From JASLDZ01 sp964242625 (GTDB lineage Bacteria; Pseudomonadota; Alphaproteobacteria; Caulobacterales; Caulobacteraceae), in NCBI GenBank assembly GCA_964242625.1, contig CAXTAO010000001.1, positions 124,001 through 188,000 of the forward strand: a DNA stretch of 64,000 nucleotides, given 5' to 3'. Of the stretch, positions 54,367-62,144 are shown in pieces. A program made the position numbers and the translations under genes. Position 1 is the first letter of the stretch, and each line of letters begins with the position of its first letter. The notes beneath the pieces are model-generated. The model ran no database searches and was not told the origin of the DNA. It saw only the letters and a list, made by a program, of their open reading frames with translations.

Positions 54367-55152
54367 TTGAAACATGCCGACGACGATAAGCCCGCCGACG
54401 GGCCGGACGAGCTGTCTGGCCTCACGCGCCTGCAACTCGACCTCGTCCGCATGCAGCAGGCCATGATCGCCAGCGGCGAGCGGCTTGTGCTGGTGCTGGA
54501 GGGTCGAGACGGGGCGGGCAAGGACGGCGCGATCAAGCGGATCATCGCCCACCTCTCGACCCGCGCCACCCGCGTCGTCGCCTTGCCCAAGCCTTCCGAC
54601 CGCGAGGGAGGGCAGTGGTTCCTGCAACGCTACGTCGCCCACCTGCCGGCAGCGGGCGAGTTCGTGATCTTCAATCGATCCTGGTACAACCGGGCGGGGG
54701 TCGAGGTGGTCATGGGCTTCTCGACGCCGCCGCAACAGGCGGAATTCCTCCGCGACGCCCCCGATTTCGAGCGGATGCTGGTCGAGAGCGGCGTGCGCCT
54801 CGTCAAGGTCTGGCTGGACATCTCCAAGGACGAACAGGCGGAGCGACTGGAGGCGCGGCGAACCGATCCGCTCAAGGCGCTCAAGGTGTCGGACATGGAC
54901 GCGGTCGCCCAGGCGAAGTGGGACGACTACACCGCCGCCCGCGACGTCATGCTCGCCCGCACCTCGACCATGGTCGCGCCGTGGTGGTGCGTGCGCGCCG
55001 ACAAGAAGCCCCGCGCCCGTCGCGCCCTCATCCGCCACATCCTGCGGGAGGCCGCGGCGCCCGAGATCGCGCGGGGGGTCGAGGGACCCGATCCCGAGGT
55101 TCTGTTCCGCTTTGAGCCCGCCGCCCTGACCGACGGCCGCCTGGCGCGCTGA
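54367..55152 (+). CDS. ppk2: Polyphosphate kinase 2 family protein
   Basis: This 261-residue P-loop kinase uses polyphosphate to phosphorylate nucleotides. It has Walker A LEGRDGAGKDGAIK, the lid region EGGQWFLQRYVAHLP, and FNRSWYNRAGVEVVMGF, with a Walker-B-like VKVWLDISKDEQ strand. It is a one-domain class I PPK2. The TTG at 54367 has a good GGAGG ribosome-binding site and gives the shorter start; a GTG at 54337 would add ten residues. The terminal segment LFRFEPAALTDGR is variable. Confidence 0.88.
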   Translation: MKHADDDKPADGPDELSGLTRLQLDLVRMQQAMIASGERLVLVLEGRDGAGKDGAIKRIIAHLSTRATRVVALPKPSDREGGQWFLQRYVAHLPAAGEFVIFNRSWYNRAGVEVVMGFSTPPQQAEFLRDAPDFERMLVESGVRLVKVWLDISKDEQAERLEARRTDPLKALKVSDMDAVAQAKWDDYTAARDVMLARTSTMVAPWWCVRADKKPRARRALIRHILREAAAPEIARGVEGPDPEVLFRFEPAALTDGRLAR

Positions 55153-55185
55153 CGCCCCGGTTCGCACGCGGGCCAGGGCCGTCCC

Positions 55186-56253
55186 CTAGCGAGTGAGCCT
55201 GACGGTCGCGCCCGGCGCGCCCTCCGAGAACCGCCCCACGATCGTCGCCTGCGAGAATCCGGCGGCGTGCGCGCGGTTCAGCACCGCCTCGGCCGCCTCG
55301 GGCGCGACCGCCGCGAGGAGGCCGCCCGAGGTCTGCGGGTCGCACAAGAGGTCGCGTCGCCAGTCGTCCAGTTCGGCCGGCAGTCGCACCGCCTCGCCAT
55401 AGCTCGCCCAGTTGCGCGTCGAAGCCCCCGTGCGCACGCCCGTGCGCGCCAGCGCCTCGGCCCCCGCCAGGATGGGTGTGGCGTCAGCGTCGACCTCGAC
55501 GGCCAGCCCCGAGCCGCGCGCCATCTCCAGCGCGTGGCCGAGAAGACCGAAGCCCGTCACGTCGGTCAACGCGTGGACCCCGGGCAGGGCGGCGAGCTGG
55601 GGCCCGATGTCGTTCAGCCGCGTGGTCGAGGCCAGGAGCGTCGCGTAGCCGTCCGCGTCGAGCCGCCCGGCCTTGAGCGCGGCGGAGAACACGCCCACGC
55701 CCAGCCCCTTGGTGAGCATGAGGAGGTCGCCCGCCCGCGCTCCGCGGTTGGTCAGCACCCGCTCGGGATGCACGAGCCCCAGCGCGACAAGGCCATAGAT
55801 CGGCTCGGCGCTGTCGATCGAGTGCCCGCCGGCCACGGGCACGCCCGCGTCGGCGCACACGGAGGCGCCCCCTTCCAGCACGCGCGCGATCACCTCCGGC
55901 GAGAGGCGCGCGACCGGCATGCCGACGATGGCTAGGGCGAAGATCGGGCGGCCGCCCATGGCGTAGACGTCCGACAGGGCGTTGGTGGCCGCGATCCGCC
56001 CGAAATCGAAGGGGTCGTCGACCACCGGCGTGAAGAAGTCGGTGGTGGCCACCAGCGCTTGTTCGGCGTTGAGCCGCCACACCGCGGCGTCGTCGGAAGT
56101 CTCGGTTCCCACGAGGAGCTCAGGAAAGGCGGCCGCGGCGGGCGTGCGGCGGAGGATGTCGGCCAGGACGGCGGGCGCGAGCTTGCAGCCGCAGCCGCCG
56201 CCGTGCGCCAGTTCGGTCAGCCGGGGGGCGTCGGATGGATCAACGGCGGCCAT
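55186..56253 (-). CDS. selD: Selenide, water dikinase (selenophosphate synthetase)
   Basis: This 355-residue enzyme makes selenophosphate, the selenium donor for tRNA-Sec. The catalytic region is HGGGCGCKLAP (Cys near residue 21, not Sec), with the essential Lys two residues on. TTDFFTPVVDDPFDFGRIA and GGHSIDSAEPIYGL follow, and the C-terminal LLCDPQTSGGLL motif is intact. It is divergent from selA across a 60-base gap that probably holds both promoters. Confidence 0.96.
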   Translation of the reverse strand: MAAVDPSDAPRLTELAHGGGCGCKLAPAVLADILRRTPAAAAFPELLVGTETSDDAAVWRLNAEQALVATTDFFTPVVDDPFDFGRIAATNALSDVYAMGGRPIFALAIVGMPVARLSPEVIARVLEGGASVCADAGVPVAGGHSIDSAEPIYGLVALGLVHPERVLTNRGARAGDLLMLTKGLGVGVFSAALKAGRLDADGYATLLASTTRLNDIGPQLAALPGVHALTDVTGFGLLGHALEMARGSGLAVEVDADATPILAGAEALARTGVRTGASTRNWASYGEAVRLPAELDDWRRDLLCDPQTSGGLLAAVAPEAAEAVLNRAHAAGFSQATIVGRFSEGAPGATVRLTR

Positions 56254-56313
56254 GGCGGCTCCCAGCGCGTGAGGGCCGCGCTATACCCGCGGCGGATGCG
56301 GAAGGGGAGCGGC

Positions 56314-57729
56314 GTGGACGCAGGCGATGGGCGTGGCGGCGAAGCACTTGCGGTCGGGCTGCGCGCCCTGCCGTCGGTGAACCGCCTGCTCGAGCTCTGG
56401 CCCGCTGGCGGCAGCGACGGCCGCGAGGTGGTCTCGGCGGCGCTGCGCGGCGTGCTGGACGACGCCCGTCAGGCGCTCCGGGCGGGCGCGGCGGCGGACA
56501 TCTCGCCGGATGCGCTGATCGCGGCGGCGCAGGCGCGGCTTCCGGCCGCGTCCACGCTCACCCTGCGGCGCGTGATCAACGCGGCGGGTGTGGTCGTCCA
56601 CACCAATCTCGGGCGTGCTCCGCTCGCCCTCTCCGCCCAGCGCGCGATGATCGAAGCGGCCGGCTACGCCAACCTCGAGTTCGACCTGGAGTCGGGATCG
56701 CGCGGCCTGCGCGGGGCGGGCGTCGAGCCGATCCTGCGCGATCTCACGGGCGCGGAGGCGGCGCTCGCCGTCAACAACGCGGCGGCGGCGGTGCTGCTCG
56801 CCCTGTCGGCGCTGGCGGGGGGCGGGGAGGTGGTGGTCAGCCGGGGCGAGCTGGTCGAGATCGGCGGCGGTTTCCGCATCCCCGACGTCATCGCCCAGGG
56901 GGGCGCCCGGCTTGTGGAGGTCGGCTCCACCAACAGGACGCGCTTGGCCGACTATGCGGCGGCGATCACCGACCGCACCCGCGTGCTCCTGAAGGTGCAT
57001 CAGAGCAACTACCGCATCGTGGGCTTCACGGCGGAAGCCGGGCTGGCCGAGCTCGCGGAGCTGGCGCGGGCGCGCGGGCTCCTCCTGATGCACGATCTGG
57101 GTGGCGGGGCGTTGGGCGCGCTGGCTACGCCGGACCGGGTGGAGGAGCCGACCGTCGGCCAGTCGCTCGCGGCGGGGGCCGACCTTACGGCCTTCAGCGG
57201 CGACAAGCTCCTGGGCGGCCCCCAGGCGGGGCTCCTCGTGGGGAGGCGCGCGGCGCTTGATCCGCTCCGGCGTCATCCGCTTCTGCGGGCGGTGCGCCTG
57301 GACAAGATTACTCTGGCGGCGCTGGAGGCGACGCTGCGGCTCCACCAGGATCCGGAGCGGGCGCGTCGGGAGGTCCCCGTGCTGCGCATGCTGGCCCAGT
57401 CGCGCGGGGAGGTCGCGGCGCGCGCCGAACGCCTGCGCGCCTCGCTCGACGGCGCGCTCGGGGCGGAGATCGTCGAGACGGAGGCCTTCACAGGCGGCGG
57501 CGCCTTGCCCGGCGAAGCGCGCGAGAGCGTCGCCTTGGCGGTCGCCGCGCCCGGCCTGAGCGCGGACGGGCTCGCGCGGCGCCTGCGGCTTGGGACGCCC
57601 GCCGTGGTCGGGCGCGTCAACGCTGGCCGCCTGCTGCTCGACCTCTACGCTGTTTCCGAGGCCGAGGTGGAGGAGGTGGCGGCCGCGGTGCGGGCCGCCG
57701 TCACCGAGCCGCCGGGCGCGCGCGAGTGA
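56314..57729 (+). CDS. selA: L-seryl-tRNA(Sec) selenium transferase
   Basis: This 471-residue PLP enzyme converts Ser-tRNA-Sec to Sec-tRNA-Sec with selenophosphate. Recognisable segments are LPSVNRLLELW, RRVINAAGVVVHTNLGRAP, and FSGDKLLGGPQAGLLVG with the PLP Lys. The GTG at 56314 has GGGGAG four bases ahead and gives the usual N terminus; an ATG at 56296 would add six residues. Its stop codon overlaps selB (GTGA). Confidence 0.96.
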   Translation: MDAGDGRGGEALAVGLRALPSVNRLLELWPAGGSDGREVVSAALRGVLDDARQALRAGAAADISPDALIAAAQARLPAASTLTLRRVINAAGVVVHTNLGRAPLALSAQRAMIEAAGYANLEFDLESGSRGLRGAGVEPILRDLTGAEAALAVNNAAAAVLLALSALAGGGEVVVSRGELVEIGGGFRIPDVIAQGGARLVEVGSTNRTRLADYAAAITDRTRVLLKVHQSNYRIVGFTAEAGLAELAELARARGLLLMHDLGGGALGALATPDRVEEPTVGQSLAAGADLTAFSGDKLLGGPQAGLLVGRRAALDPLRRHPLLRAVRLDKITLAALEATLRLHQDPERARREVPVLRMLAQSRGEVAARAERLRASLDGALGAEIVETEAFTGGGALPGEARESVALAVAAPGLSADGLARRLRLGTPAVVGRVNAGRLLLDLYAVSEAEVEEVAAAVRAAVTEPPGARE

Positions 57730-59618
57730 CCGCCCCGCCCCGGCGCGTGCTGGGCGTCATCGGCCACGTTGACCACGGCAAGACGGCGCTCGTGCGCGCT
57801 CTGACCGGCGTGGAGACCGACCGCCTGCCCGAGGAGCGTCGCCGCGGGCTTTCCATCGCGCTCGGGTTCGCGCTGGCGCGGCTGGGCGCGCTCGAGGCCG
57901 ACGTGATCGACATGCCCGGCCACGAGCGCTTCGTGAGGACCATGGTCGGCGGCGCGAGCGGGGTGGACGCTGTGTTGGTCGTCGTCGCGGCGACTGAGGG
58001 GGTGCGCCCGCAGACGGTCGAGCACGTGGAGGTGGCCTCGCTCCTGGGGGTGCGTCGCGCCGTGGTCGCGCTCACCAAGGCCGACCTGGCCGACGCCGCC
58101 CAGCTCGCCGCGGCGGCCCGGGGCGCCGCCGACCTCCTCGCCCGGCACGGCGTCGAGGCGCGGTCGCCCGTGCCGGTGTCTAGCTTGACGGGGGCGGGGG
58201 TGGAGCTGCTCCGCCAGAACCTCGAGGCGCTCCTGACCGAAACGCCCACGCGCGGGGACGACGGCTTCGCCTGGATGCCGCTCGATCGCGCTTTCACCTT
58301 GGCGGGTCTCGGAACGGTGGTCACCGGCGCGCTGCGGCGTGGGCCGATTGCGGTCGGCGATCCGCTGGAACTCACGCCGTCGGGCGCGCCCGTGCGCGTG
58401 CGGGGGCTGCAGCGGCAAGGGGCGGCGGTGGTGGCGGCGCCTCCTGGCGGCCGGCTCGCCGTCAACCTGCGCGACGTCGAGCCGGCGGCGGCCGGTCGCG
58501 GCGCCGCCCTGGCTTCGCCGGGCCTGCTCGCCGCCTCGCGCTGGTGGAGCGTGGAGCTGACGGCGGCGGCGACCTCGCCCGAACTGGCCGACGGCGCGCG
58601 CGTTGTCGTGATGCACGGCACGGGGGAGACGGAGGCGCGGACGAGGCTGCTCGACCGCTCGGTGCTCGCCCCCGGCGAGACCGCGCCCGCCCAACTCCAC
58701 TTCAGCCGGCCAGTCGTGTCCCCCGCGCGCGAGCGCTTCGTGCTTCGCAGCGCCTCTCCCGCGCGGACCCTGGGCGGCGGGCGCGTGCTCGATCCGGAGG
58801 CGACGCGGCTACGCCGGGGCGATCCGGCCGACCTCTCCGCGATGGCCGCGCTCGCCGGCGCGCCCGACGCTGGCGCGCTGGTCCGCGAGGTCCTGGCGCG
58901 CGAGGCGGCCGCGGGCGTTTCCACGCTGCGCCTGGCCCGCTTGGCGGGGGTGGGCGCGGCGCGCGCGCGATCCTTGGCGGAGCCGTCGGCGTTCGCCCTG
59001 CGCGGGGAGGTGTGGGTCGACCGCGCCGCTTGGCGGGACGCCGCCGCCCGCCTGTCACGCCTGCTCGAGCGGGAGGAGGTTGCGCAGCCGCGCGGGACGC
59101 CCGTGCGGCGCCTGAGGTCGCTGGCGCCGGATGTGGGGGCGCCCGTGCTCGAGGCGCTCTTGGCGCGGATGGCGGCGACGGGGCTCGTCGCGCTGGAGGG
59201 CGGGCTCGTGCGCCCGCTCCACGCCGCGCGCGAAGCGGCGAGAGTGCGCACTGGCCGCGACCTGGCGGCGAAGCTGGCCGATAGCCTGCGCCGTGGCGGC
59301 CTGGCGCCTCCCGATCCCGAAGGTCCGCCGCGCGAGGTGAAGGGCGCGGTGGAGAGGTTGGTGCGCGAAGGCGTGCTCGTGCGCACCTACGACCGGGTGC
59401 AGAAGCGCGAGGTGATCTTCCACCGGGACGCAGTGGACGAGGCGCGTCGCCTACTGCGGCCGCTCCTCGTGGGGGAAGGGCTACGCGTGTCGGAGGCGGG
59501 GGCGGCGCTCGGGGTGTCCCGCAAGTACTCTGTGCCTCTCCTCGAGCACCTGGACGCCGTCCAGTTCACCCGTCGCGACGGCGACCGGCGCGTGCTTGGC
59601 CGCGGCGCTTCGGCCTGA
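57726..59618 (+). CDS. selB: Selenocysteine-specific translation elongation factor
   Basis: This 630-residue GTPase delivers Sec-tRNA-Sec to UGA codons next to a SECIS hairpin. The G1 motif is GHVDHGKT, G3 is DMPGHE and G4 is TKAD. The EF-Tu-like domains 2 and 3 follow, then winged-helix repeats (about residues 370-630) that bind the SECIS RNA, ending LGVSRKYSVPLLEHLD. The GTG start overlaps the selA stop codon. The selC tRNA follows 13 bases after its end. Confidence 0.97.
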   Translation: MTAPPRRVLGVIGHVDHGKTALVRALTGVETDRLPEERRRGLSIALGFALARLGALEADVIDMPGHERFVRTMVGGASGVDAVLVVVAATEGVRPQTVEHVEVASLLGVRRAVVALTKADLADAAQLAAAARGAADLLARHGVEARSPVPVSSLTGAGVELLRQNLEALLTETPTRGDDGFAWMPLDRAFTLAGLGTVVTGALRRGPIAVGDPLELTPSGAPVRVRGLQRQGAAVVAAPPGGRLAVNLRDVEPAAAGRGAALASPGLLAASRWWSVELTAAATSPELADGARVVVMHGTGETEARTRLLDRSVLAPGETAPAQLHFSRPVVSPARERFVLRSASPARTLGGGRVLDPEATRLRRGDPADLSAMAALAGAPDAGALVREVLAREAAAGVSTLRLARLAGVGAARARSLAEPSAFALRGEVWVDRAAWRDAAARLSRLLEREEVAQPRGTPVRRLRSLAPDVGAPVLEALLARMAATGLVALEGGLVRPLHAAREAARVRTGRDLAAKLADSLRRGGLAPPDPEGPPREVKGAVERLVREGVLVRTYDRVQKREVIFHRDAVDEARRLLRPLLVGEGLRVSEAGAALGVSRKYSVPLLEHLDAVQFTRRDGDRRVLGRGASA

Positions 59619-59631
59619 TAGGCCGGGAGGG

Positions 59632-59724
59632 GGAGGCGAACGGGGTCTGGTGGCCCTCCTGGTCTTCAAAACCAGCGGACCGCCAACCGCGGTCGGTGGG
59701 TTCGATTCCCATCCGCCTCCGCCA
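59632..59724 (+). tRNA. selC: tRNA-Sec (UCA)
   Basis: A 93-base tRNA with anticodon TCA at 59666-59668 (loop CTTCAAA, stem CTGGT/ACCAG), a long variable arm and encoded CCA. The acceptor stem is GGAGGCG/CGCCTCC; the eighth pair expected for tRNA-Sec would be A-C and mismatched. The T-arm is GTGGGTTCGATTCCCAT. It directly follows selB, and the formate dehydrogenase client gene lies about 2.4 kb downstream. Confidence 0.95.
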
Positions 59725-59750
59725 TCCTCCCGGGTGGGGACGCTCGTCCG

Positions 59751-60839
59751 TCAGGCCGCGCGGGGCAGGTTGCGGGGCTGGCTGAAGCGGAAGGAGATCT
59801 CCGGCCGCGCCGCGCTCTCGTCGCCGACCGCCATCACCGAGACGCGGAGCATAGCGCCGCCCGCCAGGGTGCAGAGCGCGGCCGCCTTGACCAGCGCCTC
59901 GGCACCCTCGTCGTCGTCGCGCGCGCGACACAGCCAGGAGGCGCCCAGCAGGGCCATGGGGGCCAGCACGCCCAGCCCCGTGGCGGCGAGCCGCTCGGTC
60001 TTGCCCCAGGCTCCCGCGTGCGCCTGCTCCAGCCCGGTCTCGTGCAGGCGCGCGTCTTGCACCGCGCCCGCCGCGAGCTCGACCGCCAGCGCGCCCGCGC
60101 CCACCACCTCCAGTGCGCGCTGGGCTGAGCGGTCGCGTTCGCCGAGGCGCAGCGCCGCCGCGGCCGCCGCCACCGCCGATGCGCTGAAGCGAACCGCTAG
60201 CGCGCGCGGCGCCGCCGCCCAGCTCGGCGTCGAGGTCGAGGAAAGCAGCGACGCGGTGTAGACCGATAGCCCCATGCCGGCGGCTGCGGCCGGCGCATGC
60301 GCGATCCGCGCGGCGGGGCGCAGCCAAGTGCGCCAGCTCGGCCGCAGGTCGCCGAGGAGCTGCGCACCCATCGCGGGGAGCGCCGTCGCGCTGAACGCCA
60401 TCAGGATCCAGGTGCCGATCGACATGGGCGACGTGGGCTTGGCCACCCGCAGCATGTTGTAGAAGCGCTTGGGGCTGTGGAGGTCCCACACCAGCAGGAT
60501 CGACCCCAGCGTGGGCGCGAGCGTCATCAGCCATCGCGCCCGCCGGACGAGGGGCGCGAACCTGCCAGGCGCGACCGCATCGGCTAGTCCGCTGAGAAGC
60601 GCCGACGAGCCTGACAGGCCCGCCAGGAAGATGTAGCCGCCGACCATCCAGTTGTTGAACGGCGCGGGTTTCAGCTGGGAGCGGCCGTAGTAGGTCGGTC
60701 CACGCCAGCCGGGCCGCCGTCCGTCCCCCGCCCGCGGCGAGGGGCGGGGCGTGGTGGACTCGTGCTCGGGCTTGCCGCCTTCGCGTGCGTCGGGTCGGGC
60801 CGAGCCGCGGGGGCGGCGCGACAAGTCGGTCATCGTCAT
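59751..60839 (-). CDS. NrfD/PsrC-type membrane subunit of formate dehydrogenase
   Basis: This 362-residue protein has a charged 45-residue N-terminal region followed by about eight predicted membrane segments (first near residues 65-85). NrfD-type signatures are FNNWMVGGYIFLAGLSG and the LVWDLHSPKRFYNMLRVAKPTSPMS region. It should pass electrons from the iron-sulfur subunit to quinone. Its ATG overlaps the stop codon of the iron-sulfur gene. It takes the place of the cytochrome b556 subunit FdnI, which is not encoded here. Confidence 0.85.
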   Translation of the reverse strand: MTMTDLSRRPRGSARPDAREGGKPEHESTTPRPSPRAGDGRRPGWRGPTYYGRSQLKPAPFNNWMVGGYIFLAGLSGSSALLSGLADAVAPGRFAPLVRRARWLMTLAPTLGSILLVWDLHSPKRFYNMLRVAKPTSPMSIGTWILMAFSATALPAMGAQLLGDLRPSWRTWLRPAARIAHAPAAAAGMGLSVYTASLLSSTSTPSWAAAPRALAVRFSASAVAAAAAALRLGERDRSAQRALEVVGAGALAVELAAGAVQDARLHETGLEQAHAGAWGKTERLAATGLGVLAPMALLGASWLCRARDDDEGAEALVKAAALCTLAGGAMLRVSVMAVGDESAARPEISFRFSQPRNLPRAA

Positions 60840-61768
60840 CGGCGGCTCTCGCGGGCGTCGGACGAGGTGGCGGCGAAGACGGCGAGCGCGGCGGCGGCGA
60901 AGGCGGCCATGGCCGTCAGCCCGGCGGCGAGCGCCGGCTTCACGCGATTGGAGGCGCGGGTGGGCGCCACGGGCAGGTTGTACACCTCCGGCCGGGCGGT
61001 GAGCAGGAAGAAGGCGTTCAGGTACTCCAGCCCGCCGGTGGCGCCCGGGGTGTCGGGCGCACCGTAGAGGTAGGCGGTCGAGACCCCCCGCTCATGCAGG
61101 TGCTCGACGCGATCCTTGGCGCGCGCAACGAGGTCGCCCACCTCGCCGAACATGATCGAGTCGGTCGGGCACGACTTGGCGCAAGCGGGTTCGAGCCCGC
61201 CCTTTAGCCGGTCGTAGCACAGCGTGCACTTGTGCGCCTTGCCGTCGAGCTTGGAGACGTCGATCACGCCGAACGGGCAGGCGGGCACGCAGTAGCCGCA
61301 GCCGTTGCAGATGTCCTGCTGCACGACGACCGTGTCGAACTCGGTCTTCCACAGGGAGCCGGTGGGGCAAGCCTCCAGGCACGGCGGATTGTGGCAGTGC
61401 TTGCACACGTCGCTCATCATCAGCCAGCCGGACTGGTAGGGCGTCTCCACGTCGGTGCGTACGCCCTGGCCGCCGTTCAGTCCGTCCATCTCAATGAAGT
61501 TGACGTGGCGCCAGGTGTTGGCCGAAAGTGCGCTGGTGTTGTCGTAGCTGTCGCCGGTCAGACCGATGTCGTCGGCGGGGAGGTTGTTCCACTCCTTGCA
61601 CGCCACCTCGCACGCCTTGCAGCCGATGCAGACGGTCGTGTCGGTGAAGAAGCCGTAGCTCTTGCCGGGCTCGATCTTCACGCCGGCGGTCAGCTCCGCC
61701 TCGTCGGGGATCATCGCCTTGAGCGTGCTCTGCGTGTAGTCCTGCAGCCGCGGGTGGAAGGCGTTCAT
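60836..61768 (-). CDS. Formate dehydrogenase iron-sulfur (beta) subunit
   Basis: This 310-residue subunit has four ferredoxin-type [4Fe-4S] clusters: CIGCKACEVAC near residue 47, CKHCHNPPCLEACP near residue 122, CNGCGYCVPACP near residue 154 and CTLCYDRLKGG near residue 181. A C-terminal membrane anchor (about residues 280-300, AGLTAMAAFAAAALAVFAA) fits FdnH-type subunits. It relays electrons from the selenoprotein subunit to the NrfD-type subunit. No twin-Arg signal is present. It is 4 bases downstream of a 74-codon gene. Confidence 0.93.
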   Translation of the reverse strand: MNAFHPRLQDYTQSTLKAMIPDEAELTAGVKIEPGKSYGFFTDTTVCIGCKACEVACKEWNNLPADDIGLTGDSYDNTSALSANTWRHVNFIEMDGLNGGQGVRTDVETPYQSGWLMMSDVCKHCHNPPCLEACPTGSLWKTEFDTVVVQQDICNGCGYCVPACPFGVIDVSKLDGKAHKCTLCYDRLKGGLEPACAKSCPTDSIMFGEVGDLVARAKDRVEHLHERGVSTAYLYGAPDTPGATGGLEYLNAFFLLTARPEVYNLPVAPTRASNRVKPALAAGLTAMAAFAAAALAVFAATSSDARESRR

Positions 61769-61772
61769 GCGC

Positions 61773-61997
61773 TCAGGCCTCGCAAAGGTCGACGGACTGG
61801 GCGAGGAGGCCGATGATCTTCTTTCCCTCCTTGTACTTCACCTGCACCTTCGCCTGTCGGTGCATGAGCGGGCGCAGTTGACCCGTCTCGGTGGAGGCCA
61901 AGGGGCTCAGAACGAAGAGATGGCTGACCCCCTCGCCGTCGGTCAACTGGAAGCGGCTCTCTTGCACGATGGTGACCACTCCCGTCATCGTCGCCAT
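61773..61997 (-). CDS. Small protein of unknown function leading the formate dehydrogenase subunit operon
   Basis: This 74-residue soluble protein has a beta-strand-rich sequence beginning MATMTGVVTIVQESRFQLTD and ending GLLAQSVDLCEA. It lies 4 bases ahead of the iron-sulfur subunit gene and is therefore in the same transcript. Nothing in the sequence indicates a catalytic role. Small OB-like proteins are found with some formate dehydrogenase operons, possibly as assembly factors, but I cannot name a family. Confidence 0.65.
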   Translation of the reverse strand: MATMTGVVTIVQESRFQLTDGEGVSHLFVLSPLASTETGQLRPLMHRQAKVQVKYKEGKKIIGLLAQSVDLCEA

Positions 61998-62144
61998 GCC
62001 GCGCTCCCGGGCCTCCACGGCCACCCCGACTGAACCGACGGGCTTGGGACAGGTTGCCGCACGGTCGGCGACTTTGGTAGTCTGCCTATCGTCGGAACCG
62101 GCTTGGTAAGGGCGGGTTGACCCGGCGTAGCGAGCGGAGTGCGT

